Shown in pieces: positions 59,283-62,179 of a stretch of 62,179 bases of DNA (positions within the stretch are counted from its first letter, which is position 1; the number at the start of each line of letters is the position of its first letter). The position numbers and the translations under genes are program-made. Source of the DNA: Acidobacteriota bacterium. Its GTDB lineage: Bacteria > Acidobacteriota > Terriglobia > Acidiferrales > UBA7541. Location of the stretch: NCBI GenBank assembly GCA_021812285.1, contig JAKAOH010000004.1, forward strand, positions 1 to 62,179, given 5' to 3'. The notes below the pieces were generated by a model. It made no database searches. It was given only the letters and a program-made list of their open reading frames with translations, and was not told the origin of the DNA.

Positions 59283-61760
59283 TTACTCGTAGTGCAAAGC
59301 GGTGACCGGATCGACGCGCATGGCGTGCCAGGCGGGCACGGCGCAAGCGATCATCGCGACGACAGCGAGAACGGCGGCCGTCGCCACAAGGCTCACCGGA
59401 TCGGTCGCGTGGACGCCAAACAGAAGCGAGCCGAGCAGGCGCGTGGACGCGAGCGCGCCGGCGAGGCCCAAGGCGAGCGAGATGATGGTGAGCAGCGCCG
59501 TCTCGCCGACGACCATGCGCAGGATGTGCGACGGACGCGCGCCGAGGGCCATGCGAACGCCGATTTCGCCGGTGCGTTGCGCGACGGTGTAGGAAAGCAC
59601 GCCGTAAATTCCCACCGCCGTGAGCGCCAGCGCCAGCCCGGCGAAAACGCCCATCAGCGTAAGCAGAAACCGCTCCACGCCCACCGACGTGGCCCGCACC
59701 TGATCCATCGTTTCGATTTTTCCCACCGGTACGCTCGAATCGAGCGCGGCCACCACTCGCCGCACCGGTTCGGCCGCGCGGAGCGGATCGCCCGCCGTGC
59801 GCACCAGCAGAATCGTCGGCCCGTACGCGTCGAAAAGCGACACGGTCGCGTAATTCGCCTGCGCGATGGGCACGAAAACCGCCGGCGCGGCCGGCGCGTC
59901 GAGCTGCGATTTCACGTCGCCGACGACGCCGACGATTTCGCGCGGCGGATCCTGAAACGCGGGGCCCAATTGCTTCATGCCGATCGTGACGTGGAGACCG
60001 AGCGGGTTGCGAGCGCCGAAATAGCGGCGTGCGAAAGCGCGATTGACGATCGCCACAGGCGCAGCGCCGGCGGTATCGGAATCCTTGAAACCGCGGCCGG
60101 CGAGAACCGGCTCGCCGAGCGTCCTCAAATAGCAGTCGCAGACGGCGCGAAAATCGACGGAATGAATGCCGGAGACGGATTCGATCTTCACCGGCATGTT
60201 TCCACCGATTTCGAGCGGCATGCCAGCGCTCACCACTGCTGCGCCGCGCACGCCCGCCAACCGATCCACCCGCATGGTGAGCGAATGATAGAAGCCGGCG
60301 AGGGCGGCACTGGTTTTGTAGCGCGAGCCGCCCATCCAGAGTTGAACGGTGAGCAGATGGGAGGCGTCGAAACCGGGACCGACGCTCAGGAGGTTGGAAA
60401 AGGTGCGGGCGAGGAGCAAGGCTCCGGCCAAGAGAATCATCGCGAGAGCCATTTCGGCGACGACGAGGCCGCGGCGCAGCCGAGCTCGCGAAGCGGCGGC
60501 GGTGGAACGCAGACCGGCTTCCTTGATAGCGCGATGAACGTCGCGGCCGACCGATTGCCAGGCCGGCAGCAGGCCGAACAGAATCGCGGTGAGAAACCCC
60601 GCGCCCAGCGCGAACGCCAGCGACCAACCGTTGATCCCGATGCCCGACCGGTGCATCAGAATTTCGCCGGAAAGCTGCGCCAAAAATGGATTCGAAGTGC
60701 CCGCTGAAGGAACCAGGCGCATCAGCAGCCTGAGCCCCGCATACGCGACGGGCACGCCCACCGCCGCTCCCACGAGCGCCAAAATCGCGCTTTCCGTCAC
60801 CAGTTGCCGGGCCAGCCGTCCTCGCGTCGCGCCCAGCGTGTGCCGCAAGGCGATTTCCCCGCTTCGTCCCGCTCCACGCGCCACCAGCAATCCAGCCACG
60901 TTGGCGCACGCCACCAGCAGCACCAGCCCCACCGCTCCGAAGAGCAACAGCAAATAACTGCGCGCGCCCATCCCCAGATAACGAGAGAGCGGCAGCAGCG
61001 TAATGCCGAATTGCGGCGGATATTTGCGCTGAGGATTCGTCCGCTCGTACGCCTCCGCGACGAGTTGCATCGCCGCTTGCGCCCGCACAGCCGAAATTCC
61101 CGGCTTCACTCGCGCAACCACTTCCAGATTCTGACCGCCCAGCATCGGCCCCGCCCGCATGAGCGGCACATAAACGTCGCCCTGCTCGATCGGCTGGTAG
61201 CTCGCCGGCAAAATGCCGATCACCGTATACGGCGCGCCATCGAGCGAAATCGTTTTGCCCAGCGCTTCGGGATCGCCGGCGAATTGCCTTTCCCACAGCG
61301 CGTGGCTCAAAATCGCCACCGGCGCGCCCGAGCCTTGGTTTTCCGCGACCGTGAAATTGCGCCCGAGCGCAGGCTCGACGCCGAGAGTGGGGAAGAAAGC
61401 GGAAGCGACGTATTGCGCGCTCACGCGCTCGGGCGTGCCTGCTCCGGCGAGATTGAACCCTCCCCCGCTGTAAGCCGCGATCGAGCTGAATACCCGGCTG
61501 TTCTCCCGCCAGAACCTGAACGTCGACTCATCCACGTTGCTCTGGATGCCGTTCGCCCCGCCATAGTTCCACGCCGGCGTCACCAATTGGCTGGCATGCG
61601 GAAACGCCAGCGGACGAAGCAGCACGCCATAAATAAGGCTGAAAACCGCCGTATTCGCGCCGATGCCGAGCGCGAGCGTGAGAATCGCGACGACGGCGAA
61701 TCCGGGGGAGCGGCGCAGCTGGCGCAGGCCATATCTCGCATCGTGCCAAAGTCCGGTCAA
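59283..61760 (-). CDS. ADOP-type permease 4 of the export operon
   Basis: 825 residues from a TTG at 61760, set by a perfect AGGAGG (61768-61773) 7 bp before it; no ATG fits. It begins LTGLWHDARYGLRQLRRSPGF and has AILTLALGIGANTAVF, and the duplicated unit has EIALRHTLGATR and EIGVRMALGARP. The region between halves, FGLLPAWQSVGRDVHRAIKE, is typical. It starts 11 bp after the stop of the ADOP gene that runs off the window. Confidence 0.9.
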   Translation of the reverse strand: MTGLWHDARYGLRQLRRSPGFAVVAILTLALGIGANTAVFSLIYGVLLRPLAFPHASQLVTPAWNYGGANGIQSNVDESTFRFWRENSRVFSSIAAYSGGGFNLAGAGTPERVSAQYVASAFFPTLGVEPALGRNFTVAENQGSGAPVAILSHALWERQFAGDPEALGKTISLDGAPYTVIGILPASYQPIEQGDVYVPLMRAGPMLGGQNLEVVARVKPGISAVRAQAAMQLVAEAYERTNPQRKYPPQFGITLLPLSRYLGMGARSYLLLLFGAVGLVLLVACANVAGLLVARGAGRSGEIALRHTLGATRGRLARQLVTESAILALVGAAVGVPVAYAGLRLLMRLVPSAGTSNPFLAQLSGEILMHRSGIGINGWSLAFALGAGFLTAILFGLLPAWQSVGRDVHRAIKEAGLRSTAAASRARLRRGLVVAEMALAMILLAGALLLARTFSNLLSVGPGFDASHLLTVQLWMGGSRYKTSAALAGFYHSLTMRVDRLAGVRGAAVVSAGMPLEIGGNMPVKIESVSGIHSVDFRAVCDCYLRTLGEPVLAGRGFKDSDTAGAAPVAIVNRAFARRYFGARNPLGLHVTIGMKQLGPAFQDPPREIVGVVGDVKSQLDAPAAPAVFVPIAQANYATVSLFDAYGPTILLVRTAGDPLRAAEPVRRVVAALDSSVPVGKIETMDQVRATSVGVERFLLTLMGVFAGLALALTAVGIYGVLSYTVAQRTGEIGVRMALGARPSHILRMVVGETALLTIISLALGLAGALASTRLLGSLLFGVHATDPVSLVATAAVLAVVAMIACAVPAWHAMRVDPVTALHYE

Positions 61761-61771
61761 CGTTTTACCTC

Positions 61772-62179
61772 CTACTCGTAATGCAAGGCCCGCACCGGGG
61801 CGACCCGCGTGGCGCGGCGCGCGGGAACGTAGCAAGCCGCGGCGCAAACGAGAACGAAGAAGGCTGCGGCGGCGATGAACGTCAGCGGGTCGTTTGGGCT
61901 GATGCCGAAAATGAGTTTGTGGGTGAGCCGGGTGAGGTAGAGCGAAGCGGCAAGACCGATAGCGACGCCGAACGCCGCCAGGCGAATTCCCTGCCCCACG
62001 AACATGCGAACCACTTCACCGGGGCGCGCGCCAAGGGCCATCCGAATGCCGATTTCATGGGTTTTGCGGCTGACGGTATAGGCCATGGTGCCGTAGAGAC
62101 CGATCGTCGCAAGAACGAGAGCTAGCAAGCCGAAGATGCTCGACAAGTGGGCGAACAGGCGTTGCTGGGCGAGTGCATC
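61772..62179 (-). CDS. ADOP-type permease 5 (3' part, cut by window edge)
   Basis: Only the last 135 codons are visible. The frame stays open to the window edge and has no real start here. It contains ATIGLYGTMAYTVSRKTHEIGIRMALGARP and ends AACYVPARRATRVAPVRALHYE, the standard ADOP C-terminus. It is the most upstream gene of the operon visible, so the promoter lies outside the window. Confidence 0.88.
   Translation of the reverse strand, partial: DALAQQRLFAHLSSIFGLLALVLATIGLYGTMAYTVSRKTHEIGIRMALGARPGEVVRMFVGQGIRLAAFGVAIGLAASLYLTRLTHKLIFGISPNDPLTFIAAAAFFVLVCAAACYVPARRATRVAPVRALHYE

Noticed and set aside
58756-61296. An 846-codon open frame on the minus strand
   Set aside because: Only its last 149 codons are a real gene (DoxX). 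The rest is Arg/Gly/Ala-rich and overlaps the ADOP gene at 59283-61760 in another frame, so it is a GC-rich shadow.

Overview
The window reads as a chromosomal segment of an acidobacterium (probably Terriglobia-like). The clues are five large two-permease-domain FtsX/MacB proteins of the ADOP type (acidobacterial duplicated orphan permease), one paired with a PadR regulator, plus a DUF2934-Hsp20 fusion, a BlaI/BlaR1 pair and a split alternative complex III-like operon. GC is high throughout, so most long frames antisense to genes are shadows and are not listed. No rRNA, CRISPR array or phage structural gene was seen. One tRNA was found, an initiator tRNA.

Region 1 (1-12161) is core-like. It holds an HDOD protein, a CheX-like protein with an altered active site, a PadR-ADOP operon with a good promoter/operator, an AIM24 protein, BlaI/BlaR1 with a perfect operator palindrome, a lipoprotein cytochrome c, DUF2934-Hsp20 and aquaporin Z.

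Region 2 (12162-24302) is a respiratory locus. A PAS histidine kinase and a sigma-54 response regulator overlap by 4 bp and are followed by a membrane-anchored tetraheme cytochrome. After a terminator come a monoheme cytochrome, a pentaheme cytochrome, a Tat-exported molybdopterin-type subunit, an Fe-S subunit, an NrfD subunit and a DUF3341 subunit, which is the ActE-A-B1-B2-C-D set of alternative complex III. The last gene encodes an outer-membrane barrel with an N-terminal haem that resembles the iron-oxidation porin-cytochrome Cyc2. The set would link a donor at the cell surface to the quinone pool.

Region 3 (24821-43945) is a mobile island of about 19.1 kb in the 3' end of the tRNA-fMet gene. 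It is bounded by an exact 45-bp repeat, with an intact tyrosine recombinase next to the tRNA. Its cargo is a type III CBASS anti-phage operon (CD-NTase, HORMA, TRIP13-like ATPase, an unusual SLOG plus deoxyribosyltransferase-like putative effector, and a DEDDh exonuclease). The operon sits behind a CapH/CapP-type repressor-protease pair with a palindromic operator. The island also carries a GmrSD-type DUF262/DUF1524 protein, a possible PD-(D/E)XK protein, a serine recombinase, a TOPRIM fragment, and a replication-like module: a RepA-like ATPase beside a non-coding block with nine GTTACG boxes and long hairpins. A truncated older integrase just outside the left end suggests the site was used before.

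Region 4 (43901-48968) returns to core genes: tRNA-fMet, a CopD/HemJ-like protein, an acetyl-CoA hydrolase/transferase, a universal stress protein, a YbaK-like deacylase, and two tandem receiver-like proteins that lack the phospho-acceptor aspartate.

Region 5 (49035-62179, minus strand) is a long, tightly packed operon. Reading 5' to 3' it holds ADOP (cut by the window edge), ADOP, DoxX, ADOP, receiver-PP2C phosphatase, ADOP, ABC ATPase, NtrC-like regulator and NtrY-like kinase. It looks like an export system with its own sigma-54 and phosphatase signalling.
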